64,000 bases of DNA from Simplicispira metamorpha (GTDB lineage: Bacteria; Pseudomonadota; Gammaproteobacteria; Burkholderiales; Burkholderiaceae_C). Shown one piece after another: positions 29,945-40,136 of the stretch. Position 1 is the first letter of the stretch; each line of letters opens with the position of its first letter. Under the pieces are notes generated by a model. That model saw only the letters and a program-made list of their open reading frames with translations. It made no database searches and was not told the DNA's origin. The stretch is taken from NCBI RefSeq assembly GCF_004341365.1, contig NZ_SLXH01000007.1, forward strand, positions 62,001 to 126,000, read 5' to 3'. The translations under genes were made by a program, and so were the position numbers.

Positions 29945-30571
29945 TCAGGCCAGCGAGCGCAGCACTGCGCGCACGGGCGAGGCCTCGGCCTGCATGAGCT
30001 TGAGCGGCAAGGCGATCAGCTCGTAGTCGCCCTCGGGCACCTCGTCGAGCACCAGGTTCTCCAGCACGCGCAGGCCGCGCTGGCGCACGGCCTGGTGGCT
30101 GGGCAGGTCGTGGCTGTCTGCGGGGTCGATGCTGGCGGTGTCCAGCCCGACCAGCAGCACGCCCAGGTCGGCCAGGCGCTCTATGGTGGCGGGGGCGTAG
30201 GCAATCAATCGGGTATCCCACTGCGTGGGCGCTTGCGCACAGGTGCGCACCAGCACGCGCGGGGGCAGCTCGGCCAGTGCGTGCGCCAGGTGGTGCCATT
30301 CAATCAGCGGCCCGCAGGCAATGGCATGGATGACGCGGCAAGGCCCGATAAAAGGCGCCAGCGCCATCTCGCCCGCCGCCGCGCCGTGGGCGTCGTAGTG
30401 CAGCGGCGCATCGGCGTGGGCGCCCACGTGGGGCGACATGGTGATGGCGCTGACGTTGACCGGGCAGCCCGGCGCCAGGGTGGCACACCACTGCTGCCGG
30501 TAAGGCGCGTCCCCCGGAAACACCGGGGTGCCGGGGTGAACCGCAGGGGAAATGTCCCAGAGCTTTTGCAT
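29945..30571 (-). CDS. kynB: Kynurenine formamidase
   Basis: Hydrolyses N-formylkynurenine to kynurenine in tryptophan degradation. The 208-residue protein has the KynB/cyclase signature: WDISPAVHPGTPVFPGD at the N-terminus, then the metal site SPHVGAHADAPLHYDAHG, with LLVGLDTASIDPADS and the C-terminal ENLVLDEVPEGDYELIALPLKLMQAEASPVRAVL. kynA and kynU are not in the window, which is unusual for a kyn operon, so it works with enzymes encoded elsewhere. Confidence 0.93.
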   Translation of the reverse strand: MQKLWDISPAVHPGTPVFPGDAPYRQQWCATLAPGCPVNVSAITMSPHVGAHADAPLHYDAHGAAAGEMALAPFIGPCRVIHAIACGPLIEWHHLAHALAELPPRVLVRTCAQAPTQWDTRLIAYAPATIERLADLGVLLVGLDTASIDPADSHDLPSHQAVRQRGLRVLENLVLDEVPEGDYELIALPLKLMQAEASPVRAVLRSLA

Positions 30572-30624
30572 GGCCCCGAAGATAGCGCATGCCCCCCGCG
30601 TTCAGTGCCACCGGCGCGTGCGCC

Positions 30625-32955
30625 TCAGTTCAGGTTCAGCGGGCCCAGGTGGTGCAGCCAGGTTTCGCCGTTGTTTTCGTCCACGCCATCGTTGTCGTTG
30701 ACCAGCAGCGCGTCGCCGTTGGCCAGCACAGCAAAACCCTCAATCTTCTCGACCACCAAACCATGGGTTTTGCGCAGGTCGGGCAGCACATCGCGCACCA
30801 GGGTTTTGCTCAGGGTGGCGCCATCGGCCACGCCGTTCAGGTCGATGCGGTAGAGCTTTTTCACGCGGGCATCGGGGCCGCCCTGGTTGTCGCGCTCAAT
30901 CACCACGAAGCGGTTATTGCCCACAGCCGTGATTTCCGACAAGCCCACCCAGCCCTTGTTGGGCGAAGCCACCGCGTCCAGCGGGTAGAACATGAACTGC
31001 CAGGTCTTGGCGGCCAGGTCGTACACACCGATGCGCGGGTGGGCATCACCCGCCCAGGCGCGTTGGAAGGCCACCACCAGCTTGCCGCCCGATTCGGCAA
31101 TGCCTTCGAAGCCAAAGCGCTGCTGCTTGGCGTTGACCTCGGCGGGCAGCTGGATGATGTCTTCGATCACGCCCGTGGCCGAGAGCTTGAACACCAGGTT
31201 GGCCGACAGCACCGGGCGGGCGGCCTCGCCCACGGTGCCGCTTCCTTCCGAAGCAATCCAGAAGCCGCCGCCCGAGGCCAGCGCAATGCCTTCGGGGTCG
31301 AGGTTGACGCTGCCGTCGGCATTGACCAGCGCGGCCAGATCGGTGGCGTCGAAGGCGTTGGCGTCCTTGGCGGCGGGCAGCACGGCGGCCAGGGCAGCAA
31401 TCTTGCCGCTGGGGTCGGTGATGCGAATTTCGCGCTGCAGCTTGGCAGGCTTGGCGCTGGTGTCGATCTCAAAAATGCGGTTGCCCCGGAAGAAGCTGTC
31501 GTCAATCGCGTACACGACAGACCCCGTAGGCGCCGCCGCCAGACCCGACAGCGCCGACCACGGAATGGGCGTGCCGTCGGCACGGTTGGCCGACTGGATG
31601 CTCGGGTAGGCCGCTGGCGCGTTTTGGTATTGGTAAATGTTCAGCGCCGAGCGCAACGTCGAGCTGGTGGCGCGGTCGTCGTTCTCGCTGGCGGCGATCA
31701 GCAGGTTGCGCGACGGAATCGCCAGCACCCCTTCGGGGGCCAGCGCGGCGGGCAGCACCTGTTTGAACACGGGCTGGTTTTTCTGGCCCATGTCGTACAC
31801 GGCCAGGACGCTGGAGCGCTCGGAGGCCACAAACAGGTAATCGGTGCCATCAAAGCGGCCAAAGGCCACGTTCTCGGGCTCGTTGCCCTTGGCGTCCGAG
31901 CGCTTGTCGTTGGTGTGGCCGATGCGCGCCACCAGGTGCTCCAGGGTGTTGCCTGCGTCGTAGGCCACGGCCCCATCGGCGTTGAAAATGGTAAAGCCCC
32001 GGCTGCCCCCGTTCCAGTCGCCTTCGTTGGCGGTGGCGAACTGGGTTTTGGAAACCCAGGCCACGCCATCGGGCTCGCGCAGGCGGTTGGCCTGGGTTTC
32101 GGTCAGGTTGACGCTGTTGGGGCGCGGGGCATCGGTCAAATCCACCTGGGTCAGCGTGACGGCGCCCGCACTGAAGTGGCGGGTGACTTTGCCCGTGGGC
32201 AAATCGACCAGCGCGATGTGGTTGTTCTCTTGCAGCGTGACCACGGCCACGTTGTCGTCGTTGATGGAGACGTACTCGGGTTCGGCGTCCTCGGGGTAGA
32301 GCGCGGCCAGGCCTTGCAATTCGACCTTGCGGGTCTTCCAGCTGGCGGGGGCGCCCACGGTATCGACGATGGTCAGGTAGCCCGAGGGCGCCTGGGGCAG
32401 CGCGCCCTTGTTCAGGCTCTCGTCACGCTCGTTCTCAATCACCACGGCCACGTACTGGCCGTCCTTGCTGCGCGCCACCGAGTCGGGCTGGCCGCCAAGC
32501 TGGATTTCGGTGACGATGCTGCGCTTGGCCATATCGACCACCACCAGCTTGCCCGAGGCGTTGACGAAGTTGGCCGACGTGTTCACCGCTACCAGCGCGT
32601 GGCCGCCCAGCACCGTGACCGAGGTGGGCTCGCCGCCCATGGCGAGCATGCCCAGGCCCTTGGGCGCTGCCGGGTCGGTGATATCGACAAAGCCGACTTC
32701 GCCTTTGAGGCTGTTGGTATAGACCAGCGCCATGCCGTCTTCGCTGGCGGCCACGATTTCTGCGGCGGTGGGCGTGCTGTCTTCGCACGAGGAGCCGACC
32801 TGCGCGCACACCGCAAACGTGGCCGTGCGGTTGAAGAACTTGCCAGGATTGCTGACCGAGGGAATATCGACCGGGCCATCGTCGCTACCACCACAGGCTG
32901 CCAACAGCCCGGACAAGGCCACACCCACCGCCAGTGCAATCGCTGATTTCTTCAT
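30625..32955 (-). CDS. Lipoprotein with beta-propeller and phytase-like esterase domain
   Basis: A 776-residue exported lipoprotein (signal ending LLAAC, then GGSDDG). The first half is a repeat-rich propeller-like region (GEVGFVDITDPAAPKGLGML, SGKLVVVDMAKRSIVTEIQLGG) resembling choice-of-anchor or YVTN-type surface proteins. The second half has the 'esterase-like activity of phytase' features: DPEGIALASGGGFWIASEGSG, FGFEGIAESGGKLVVAFQ, KIEGFAVLANGDALLVNDNDG. It is likely a cell-surface or periplasmic calcium-dependent phosphohydrolase, but the substrate is unproven. The start is ATG 32955 with GGGGGAG just upstream. Confidence 0.86.
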   Translation of the reverse strand: MKKSAIALAVGVALSGLLAACGGSDDGPVDIPSVSNPGKFFNRTATFAVCAQVGSSCEDSTPTAAEIVAASEDGMALVYTNSLKGEVGFVDITDPAAPKGLGMLAMGGEPTSVTVLGGHALVAVNTSANFVNASGKLVVVDMAKRSIVTEIQLGGQPDSVARSKDGQYVAVVIENERDESLNKGALPQAPSGYLTIVDTVGAPASWKTRKVELQGLAALYPEDAEPEYVSINDDNVAVVTLQENNHIALVDLPTGKVTRHFSAGAVTLTQVDLTDAPRPNSVNLTETQANRLREPDGVAWVSKTQFATANEGDWNGGSRGFTIFNADGAVAYDAGNTLEHLVARIGHTNDKRSDAKGNEPENVAFGRFDGTDYLFVASERSSVLAVYDMGQKNQPVFKQVLPAALAPEGVLAIPSRNLLIAASENDDRATSSTLRSALNIYQYQNAPAAYPSIQSANRADGTPIPWSALSGLAAAPTGSVVYAIDDSFFRGNRIFEIDTSAKPAKLQREIRITDPSGKIAALAAVLPAAKDANAFDATDLAALVNADGSVNLDPEGIALASGGGFWIASEGSGTVGEAARPVLSANLVFKLSATGVIEDIIQLPAEVNAKQQRFGFEGIAESGGKLVVAFQRAWAGDAHPRIGVYDLAAKTWQFMFYPLDAVASPNKGWVGLSEITAVGNNRFVVIERDNQGGPDARVKKLYRIDLNGVADGATLSKTLVRDVLPDLRKTHGLVVEKIEGFAVLANGDALLVNDNDGVDENNGETWLHHLGPLNLN

Positions 32956-32975
32956 GAAAGCTCCCCCAAGAACAA

Positions 32976-32996
32976 AGGCCCCAATCTAGGGGGCCT
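32976..32996 (-). terminator. Probable terminator of dcd
   Basis: On the minus strand AGGCCCC-loop-GGGGCCT is followed by TTGTTCTT. It lies after dcd and 20 bp before the next ATG. Confidence 0.5.
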
Positions 32997-33073
32997 CTGT
33001 GTCGGGTGCATGACAGTTTGCGCTGTGGGGCCAGCGCCGCTGTCTGCCTGTGTGGGCGGCGGGGGGGGCGGAC

Positions 33074-33649
33074 TCAGGCGCGCGGCAGTGTCACGCCGTG
33101 CTGGCCCTGGTATTTTCCGCCCCGGTCTTTGTACGACACCTCGCAGACATCGTCCTTATCGCTTTCAAAGAACAGCACCTGCGCGCAGCCTTCGCCCGCG
33201 TAAATGCGCGCAGGCAGCGGCGTGGTGTTGCTGAACTCCAGCGTCACATAGCCTTCCCATTCAGGCTCGAAGGGCGTGACGTTCACGATGATGCCGCAGC
33301 GTGCATACGTGCTTTTGCCCAGGCAAATGGTCAGCACGTTGCGCGGGATGCGGAAGTATTCGACGGTGCGCGCCAGCGCAAAGCTGTTGGGCGGGATGAT
33401 GCAGCTGTCGCCTTCAAAATCGACAAAGCTTTTTTCATCGAAGTTTTTGGGATCGACCACGGTGCTGTGGATGTTGGTAAACACCTTGAATTCCGGTGCG
33501 CAGCGGATGTCGTAGCCGTAGCTGCTGGTGCCGTAGCTGATGACCTTGTTGCCGTTGGCGGCCTGGCGCACTTGCCCGGGCTCGAAGGGCTCGATCATGC
33601 CGTGCTGCTCGGCCATGCGGCGGATCCATTTGTCGCTCTTGATGCTCAT
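33074..33649 (-). CDS. dcd: dCTP deaminase
   Basis: Converts dCTP to dUTP for thymidylate synthesis. The 191-residue protein contains the family core: [78 protein letters not shown] and the C-terminal nucleotide-binding [16 protein letters not shown]. The ATG at 33649 follows AGGAGCG. It stands alone between the phytase-like gene and BMP1. Confidence 0.96.
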   Translation of the reverse strand: MSIKSDKWIRRMAEQHGMIEPFEPGQVRQAANGNKVISYGTSSYGYDIRCAPEFKVFTNIHSTVVDPKNFDEKSFVDFEGDSCIIPPNSFALARTVEYFRIPRNVLTICLGKSTYARCGIIVNVTPFEPEWEGYVTLEFSNTTPLPARIYAGEGCAQVLFFESDKDDVCEVSYKDRGGKYQGQHGVTLPRA

Positions 33650-33665
33650 GCGCGCTCCTGTCTGA

Positions 33666-33724
33666 ATTACTACGGTTTTGATAGCTGCAAGCGCTTGTCC
33701 TTCAAGCGCCAAAGCCGTATTTTG
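33666..33724. repeat. Copy of the interspersed repeat
   Basis: TACTACGGTTTTGATAGCTG, CAAGCGCTTGTCCTTCAAGCG, CCAAAGCCGTATTTTG. It fills the gap between dcd and the BMP gene upstream of it. Confidence 0.7.
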
Positions 33725-33747
33725 CTTGAGAAATGGCGGCGCGCAGG

Positions 33748-34869
33748 TCAGTGCGGCAGCTGGCCTTGCACGCCTTCGGCCAGCCAGTTCATTTGCAGGA
33801 TTTGCGCGTCGCTCAGGGTCTGGCCACGGGCAATGACCACCCGGCCCGTGTTGTCGCGCACCGCCGCCGTGGCAGCGCTGAAGGGGTGCAGCTGGCCCGC
33901 CCCCACGGCCTTTTGCGCGGCCAGCACTTGCTGCTGCACGTCGGCGGGCACTTTGGAGCCGAAGTCGCCCACGCGGATCATGCCCTCGCGCACACCGCCC
34001 CAGGTGTTGCGGCTTTTCCAGGTGCCTGCCAAGGCGGCGCGGGTGCGCTCGGTGTAGTAGCCACCCCATTCGTGGGTGACGGCCAGGATTTGCGCGTCCG
34101 GCCCCACTTTGCGCATGTCCGAGTGGTAGGCCACGGCCAGCTTGCCGCGCTCTTGCGCGGCCACCATGGCCGCGTTGGTGGCGGTGTGGAAGGCCAGCAC
34201 GTCCACGCCCTCGTTGAACAAGGCCATGGCCGCATCGCGCTCGCGTGGCGGATCGAACCAGGCGTTGAGCCACACCACCTTGACCTGCGCCTGCGGGTTC
34301 ACCGAGCGCATGCCCAGCGTGAAGGCGTTGATGCCCTGCAACACCTCAGGGATAGGAAAGCCCGCCACGTAACCGGCCACGCCACTCTTGGCCATGCGCC
34401 CAGCGGCAATGCCGGCCAGGTAGCGGCCCTCGTAGTAGCGGGCGTTGGCGGTGGCCACATTGGGCGTTTGCTTGTAGCCGGTAATCGACTCGAACTTCAC
34501 GCCCGGAAAATCCTGCGCCACCTTGAGCGTGGGCTCCATGTAGCCAAAACTGGTGGTGAAGATCAGGCCGTGGCCCGTGGCGGCCAGCTCGCGCACCACG
34601 CGCTCGGCGTCGGCGCCTTCGGGCACGTTCTCGATGCGGGTGGTTTGCACGCTGGCGCCCAGCGCCGCCTCGACGGCGCGGCGGCCTGCATCGTGCTGGC
34701 GCGTCCAGCCCACTTCCAGCACCGGCGTGACATAGACAAAACCGACCTTGAGCGGGGCCGCAACGGGCGCCGCAGCCGGTGCGCTGGCGGCTGCCGTGGC
34801 AGCAGTCTGCGAAAAAGCGGGAGAGAAAAAACAAGCGGCCGCGAGTGCGGCAGCGAGGTTTTTGTACAT
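33748..34869 (-). CDS. BMP family ABC transporter substrate-binding protein (copy 1)
   Basis: A 373-residue periplasmic binding protein of the BMP/PnrA (Med) family, which binds purines or nucleosides. Signal peptide ends about AFS-QT, followed by an Ala-rich linker. Core segments: [59 protein letters not shown] and [24 protein letters not shown]. It is clearly paralogous to the two copies at 36741 and 38012 but has no clear lipobox and lies outside their operon. Its mRNA has a structured GC-rich leader ending in a terminator hairpin 24 bases before the ATG, suggesting control by attenuation. Confidence 0.92.
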   Translation of the reverse strand: MYKNLAAALAAACFFSPAFSQTAATAAASAPAAAPVAAPLKVGFVYVTPVLEVGWTRQHDAGRRAVEAALGASVQTTRIENVPEGADAERVVRELAATGHGLIFTTSFGYMEPTLKVAQDFPGVKFESITGYKQTPNVATANARYYEGRYLAGIAAGRMAKSGVAGYVAGFPIPEVLQGINAFTLGMRSVNPQAQVKVVWLNAWFDPPRERDAAMALFNEGVDVLAFHTATNAAMVAAQERGKLAVAYHSDMRKVGPDAQILAVTHEWGGYYTERTRAALAGTWKSRNTWGGVREGMIRVGDFGSKVPADVQQQVLAAQKAVGAGQLHPFSAATAAVRDNTGRVVIARGQTLSDAQILQMNWLAEGVQGQLPH

Positions 34870-34893
34870 GGTGTTCCTCTACATGGCCCCCAG

Positions 34894-34984
34894 AAAAGAA
34901 AACACCCGGCGCTGGGGCTACGCGCCGGGTGAGGGTGCCGCCACAGGCGGGCATCGCTGCCAATTATCGCTGCGGGCGCAGCCC
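34894..34984 (-). promoter_or_regulatory. Structured 5' leader with terminator: candidate riboswitch or attenuator
   Basis: Read 5'-3' on the minus strand: a GGGC-TGC-GCCC hairpin (34974-34984), two direct GCAGCGAT repeats (34966-34973 and 34953-34960) flanking AATTG, a CCGCC-TGT-GGCGG hairpin (34938-34950), then CACCCGGCGC-loop-GCGCCGGGTG (34903-34931), a perfect 10-bp stem followed by TTTTCTTTT. The terminator sits directly before the BMP1 ATG, so it must be bypassed for expression. A purine-type aptamer is a guess from the downstream gene; nothing in the sequence proves a ligand. Confidence 0.6.
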
Positions 34985-35037
34985 GTACCGCCACTGCGGG
35001 CCAGCGCCCTGCCCGATTGCAAGGGTTCTCTTTTTTT

Positions 35038-35089
35038 AAAAACCATAGCTGCCAGCGCTTACCCCATAAGGGCCGGAAGCCATTTTGAC
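35038..35089. repeat. Copy of the interspersed repeat
   Basis: AAAAACCATAGCTGCCAGCG, CTTACCCCATAAGGGCCGGAAGCCATTTTGAC (in parts). It lies between the leader of BMP1 and the HIT gene. Confidence 0.65.
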
Positions 35090-35139
35090 TATGATGAACC
35101 CGCCCCGAATCCCCCCACAGGCTTTACCGGAGACCGCCC

Positions 35140-36740
<1,601 letters not shown>

Positions 36741-37907
36741 TTACTGCTTGTCGCCGCCGGGAATCTTGCCTTCCACGCCCTTGACGTAGAAGTTGACGCC
36801 AGAGAGGAACTGATCGTCAGCTACCACGTCTTTGTCCAGCACCGGCTTGCCGTCCTGGCCTGCGATGGGGCCTTTCCAGATCACGAAGCTGCCGTCTTTC
36901 AGGCCGTTTTTCACGGCTTCGACTTTGGCCTTGGTGTCGGCGGGCACATCGTCGGCAATGGAGACAAGGTCAATGGCGCCCTCTTTCATGCCCCACCAGG
37001 CCTGGCCGGTGCTCCAGGTGCCGTCCAGCGCATCGCGGGTGGCCTTGATGTAGTAGGGGCCCCAGTTGATGATGGCCGATGCCAGGTGGGCCTTGGGGCC
37101 GTAGGCGGTCATATCGGAATCCCAGCCAAACGCGCGCTTGCCTTTTTCCTGGGCGGTCTTGAGCACAGCGGGCGAATCGGTGTTCTGGAACAGCACGTCA
37201 GCGCCCCCGTTGATCAGGCTGGTGGCGGCCTCGGTTTCTTTGGGGGGGCTGAACCATTCGTTCACCCACACCACCTTGGTCTTGATTTTGGGGTTCACCG
37301 ACTGCGCGCCCAGCGTGAAGCTGTTGATATTGCGCAGCACTTCCGGGATCGGCACGGAGCCGACCACGCCCAGCGTGTTGCTCTTGGTCATGGCGCCCGC
37401 GATGATGCCTGCCAGGTACGCGCCTTCGTAGGTGCGGCTGTCGTAGGTGCGCAGGTTGGCAGCGCTCTTGTAGCCGGTGGCATGCTCGAACTTGACCTCG
37501 GGGTGGTCTGCGGCCACTTTCACCATCGACTCCATGTAGCCAAAGGTGGTGCCAAACACCAGCTTGTTGCCTTGGCCGACGAAATCGCGCAGCACACGCT
37601 CGGCGTCGGCGGATTCGGGCACGCTCTCGACGAAGGTGGTCACGATCTTGTCGCCAAACTCTTTCTCCAGCGCTTTGCGGCCATTGTCGTGGGCATACGA
37701 CCATCCACCGTCGCCCACAGGGCCGACGTAGGCGAAGGCAATCTTCAGTGGCTCGGGCTTGGGGGCGGGGGCCTCTGCCGCAGGCGCCGGGGCGGGAGCG
37801 GGCGCCGGAGCGGGTTCCTCCTTCTTGCCACAGGCCACCAGCATGGCGGCGGCCACAGCAGACAGGGCTGTTGCCTTGAGCAGGGAGCGTTTTTGAAGAT
37901 CGGTCAT
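36741..37907 (-). CDS. BMP family ABC transporter substrate-binding lipoprotein (copy 2)
   Basis: A 388-residue lipoprotein of the BMP/PnrA family: lipobox LVACGKKEE at about Cys26, followed by a Pro/Ala repeat spacer (PAPAPAPAPA) and the ligand domain starting LKIAFAYVGPVGDGGWSYAHDNGRKALE. Other landmarks: FGTTFGYMESMVKVA, AYLAGIIAGAMTKSNTLGVVGS, WVNEWFSPPKETEAATSLINGGADVLFQNTDS. It closely resembles copy 3 upstream; the start is ATG 37907 (MTDLQKRSLLKATALSAV). Together with the permeases and ATPase it should import purine bases or nucleosides. Confidence 0.94.
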   Translation of the reverse strand: MTDLQKRSLLKATALSAVAAAMLVACGKKEEPAPAPAPAPAPAAEAPAPKPEPLKIAFAYVGPVGDGGWSYAHDNGRKALEKEFGDKIVTTFVESVPESADAERVLRDFVGQGNKLVFGTTFGYMESMVKVAADHPEVKFEHATGYKSAANLRTYDSRTYEGAYLAGIIAGAMTKSNTLGVVGSVPIPEVLRNINSFTLGAQSVNPKIKTKVVWVNEWFSPPKETEAATSLINGGADVLFQNTDSPAVLKTAQEKGKRAFGWDSDMTAYGPKAHLASAIINWGPYYIKATRDALDGTWSTGQAWWGMKEGAIDLVSIADDVPADTKAKVEAVKNGLKDGSFVIWKGPIAGQDGKPVLDKDVVADDQFLSGVNFYVKGVEGKIPGGDKQ

Positions 37908-38011
37908 GGTGGTAATTTCCTTAAAGGGGGGTCTGTGTTCCACAGGTAGAGGGGTGCCAGCGCAGGTCTGCCCGACATGGCACGGACAGGCTGCGCCAAT
38001 ATAACCAGTGC

Positions 38012-39163
38012 TTATTTGGCGCTGGGCACTTTGCCATCAACGCCGTTGACGTAGAAGTCAATGCCGGTCAGGAAAGCGTTGTCACCGACCTTGCCTGCGG
38101 GCAGCACTTCTTTGCCGGTGTTGTCCTGCACCGGGCCTGTCCAGACGTGGAAGCTCCCGTCCTTCAGGCCCGCCCTGGCCTTGGCCACGCGGTCTTTGAT
38201 CTCCTGGGGTACGTCGTCGGCGATTTTCACGAGGTCGATAGCGCCCTCCTTGACGCCCCACCAGAAAGAGCCGCCTTGCCACTGGCCGTTGAGCGTGTCC
38301 TGGGTGACTTTGGTGTAGTAAGGCGCCCAGTCGATCACTGCCGAGCCCAGGTGTGCCTGGGGTGCAAAGGCGCTCATGTCGCCATCTTTGCCAAAGGCAC
38401 GCACGCCGCGCTCTTGTGCGGTTTTGAGCACGGCGGGGGAGTTGGTGTTCTGGTAGAGCACATCGACGCCGCCGTTGATGAGGCTGGTGGCGGCTTCAGA
38501 CTCTTTGGGCGGGCTGAACCATTCGTTCACCCACACCACCTTGGCCTTGATGGCGGGGTCCACACTTTGCGCGCCCAGCACAAAGCTGTTGATGTTGCGC
38601 ACCACTTCGGGGATGGGCACGGAGGCCACTACGCCGATGGTCTTGGTTTTGCTCATGCCACCCGCAACGATACCGGCCAGGTACGCACCCTCAAAGGTCT
38701 TGGTGTCGTAGGTGGCCACGTTGTCGGCGGTTTTGTAGCCGGTGGCGTGCTCGAACTTCACGCCTTTGAGGTCGGCAGCGGACTTTTGCACAAACTCCTG
38801 GTAACCAAAGCTGGTGGCAAACACCAGCTGGTTGCCTTGGCTGGCCATATCGCGCAGCACGCGCTCGGAGTCAGCGCCCTCGGGCACGCTCTCGACAAAG
38901 CTGGTCACGATCTTGTCGCCAAACTTGTCCTGGATGGCACGGCGGCCCAGCTCATGCTGGTACGTCCAGCCGCCGTCCCCGATGGGGCTGACGTACATGA
39001 AAGCGATTTTCAAAGGCTCGCTCTTGGCACTGGCCGGAGCCACGGGGGCAGCCGCAGGTGCAGCTTCTTCTTTTTTGCCACAGCCAGCCAGGGCGGCAGT
39101 GGCCGCCGCTACGGCGGCCCAGGCAGCCGTTTGGAGCAGCCAGCGTTTGTGCAAATTGGTCAT
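38012..39163 (-). CDS. BMP family ABC transporter substrate-binding lipoprotein (copy 3)
   Basis: A 383-residue lipoprotein paralogous to copy 2. The lipobox is LAGCGKKEE, with an Ala-rich spacer and LKIAFMYVSPIGDGGWTYQHELGRRAIQ. The core is nearly collinear with copy 2 throughout (RVLRDMASQGNQLVFATSFGYQE, WVNEWFSPPKESEAATSLINGGVDVLYQNTNS), so a tandem duplication is likely. It lies directly behind the second permease gene (51-bp gap). The two copies may differ in ligand preference or affinity. Confidence 0.94.
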   Translation of the reverse strand: MTNLHKRWLLQTAAWAAVAAATAALAGCGKKEEAAPAAAPVAPASAKSEPLKIAFMYVSPIGDGGWTYQHELGRRAIQDKFGDKIVTSFVESVPEGADSERVLRDMASQGNQLVFATSFGYQEFVQKSAADLKGVKFEHATGYKTADNVATYDTKTFEGAYLAGIVAGGMSKTKTIGVVASVPIPEVVRNINSFVLGAQSVDPAIKAKVVWVNEWFSPPKESEAATSLINGGVDVLYQNTNSPAVLKTAQERGVRAFGKDGDMSAFAPQAHLGSAVIDWAPYYTKVTQDTLNGQWQGGSFWWGVKEGAIDLVKIADDVPQEIKDRVAKARAGLKDGSFHVWTGPVQDNTGKEVLPAGKVGDNAFLTGIDFYVNGVDGKVPSAK

Positions 39164-39214
39164 GTGCAGTAGTCCTTCAGGGTCAAAAAAAGCAATAGGG
39201 CCATGGCCACGGGC

Positions 39215-40135
39215 TCAGGCACCGGGATAGAAAGGCTTGCCCAGCGAGGCGGGCATGTTGGCGCGAATCCAGGCCGGGTTGCGCGAGATCAGCACCAGCA
39301 CCACGATGGTGGCCAGGTAGGGCAACATGCTCAGCAACTGGCTGGGCAGCGCCACGCCACTGGCCTGCAAGTGAAACTGCAGCATGGTGACGCCGCCAAA
39401 CAAATAGGCCCCCAGCAGCACGCGCGCCGGGCGCCAGGTGGCAAAAGTGGTCAAGGCCAGCGCAATCCAGCCGCGCCCGGCCACCATGCCCTCTACCCAC
39501 AGCGGGGTGTATTCCAAAGAGATGAAAGCGCCCGCCAGCCCGCACAGTGCGCCGCCCGCCACCACGGCAGCCCAGCGGATCCAGCGCACACGGTAGCCCA
39601 GCGCATGGGCCGAGGCGGGCGATTCGCCCACCGCGCGCAGCACCAGCCCGGCGCGTGAGCGCTGCAAAAACCACGCCAGTGCCAGCGCCAGCACGATAGC
39701 GCCATAGACCAGCGGGTCGTGCGCAAACAGCGCGGGCCCGGCCAGCGGCACATCGCGCAGAAAGGGAATGCCATCTTCGGCCAGCGCGGGCAGCTTGGCC
39801 TGCACATAGCCCAGGCCCGCAAAGGCAGAAAAGCCCACACCAAACAAAGACAGCGCCAGCCCCGTGGCGTACTGGTTGGTGCCCAGCCAAATCACCAGCC
39901 AGCCAAAAATGCCCGCCAGCAGCGCCCCGGCGCCCATGCCGGCGGCAAAACCCAGCCACTCGTTGCCCGTGGCCACTGTGGTGGCAAACCCGGCCAGCGC
40001 AGCACACAGCATCATGCCCTCGGCCCCGAGGTTGACGATGCCCGCTTTCTCGTTGATGAGCAGGCCCAGCGCGGCCAGCGCCAGTACCGTGCCCGCGCTC
40101 AGGGTGGCGCCCATCAGCAATGCATAAGATTCCAT
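39215..40135 (-). CDS. ABC transporter permease, nucleoside/purine type (NupQ-like)
   Basis: A 306-residue inner-membrane permease of the BPD_transp_2 type, with about 8-9 helices. The conserved EKAGIVNLGAEGMMLCAALAG near residues 29-49 and the cytoplasmic coupling region LRAVGESPASAHALGYRV (about 165-182) identify the branch related to YufQ/NupQ and branched-chain amino-acid permeases. Its ATG follows the TGA of the other permease after one base, so the two are coupled and likely form a heterodimer. Confidence 0.92.
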   Translation of the reverse strand: MESYALLMGATLSAGTVLALAALGLLINEKAGIVNLGAEGMMLCAALAGFATTVATGNEWLGFAAGMGAGALLAGIFGWLVIWLGTNQYATGLALSLFGVGFSAFAGLGYVQAKLPALAEDGIPFLRDVPLAGPALFAHDPLVYGAIVLALALAWFLQRSRAGLVLRAVGESPASAHALGYRVRWIRWAAVVAGGALCGLAGAFISLEYTPLWVEGMVAGRGWIALALTTFATWRPARVLLGAYLFGGVTMLQFHLQASGVALPSQLLSMLPYLATIVVLVLISRNPAWIRANMPASLGKPFYPGA

Positions 40136-40136
40136 G

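Noticed and set aside
30589-32946. 785-codon plus-strand frame opposite the phytase-like gene
   Set aside because: A mirror frame in high-GC DNA, with monotonous Val/Gly/His/Arg composition; the minus-strand frame has a signal peptide and conserved motifs.
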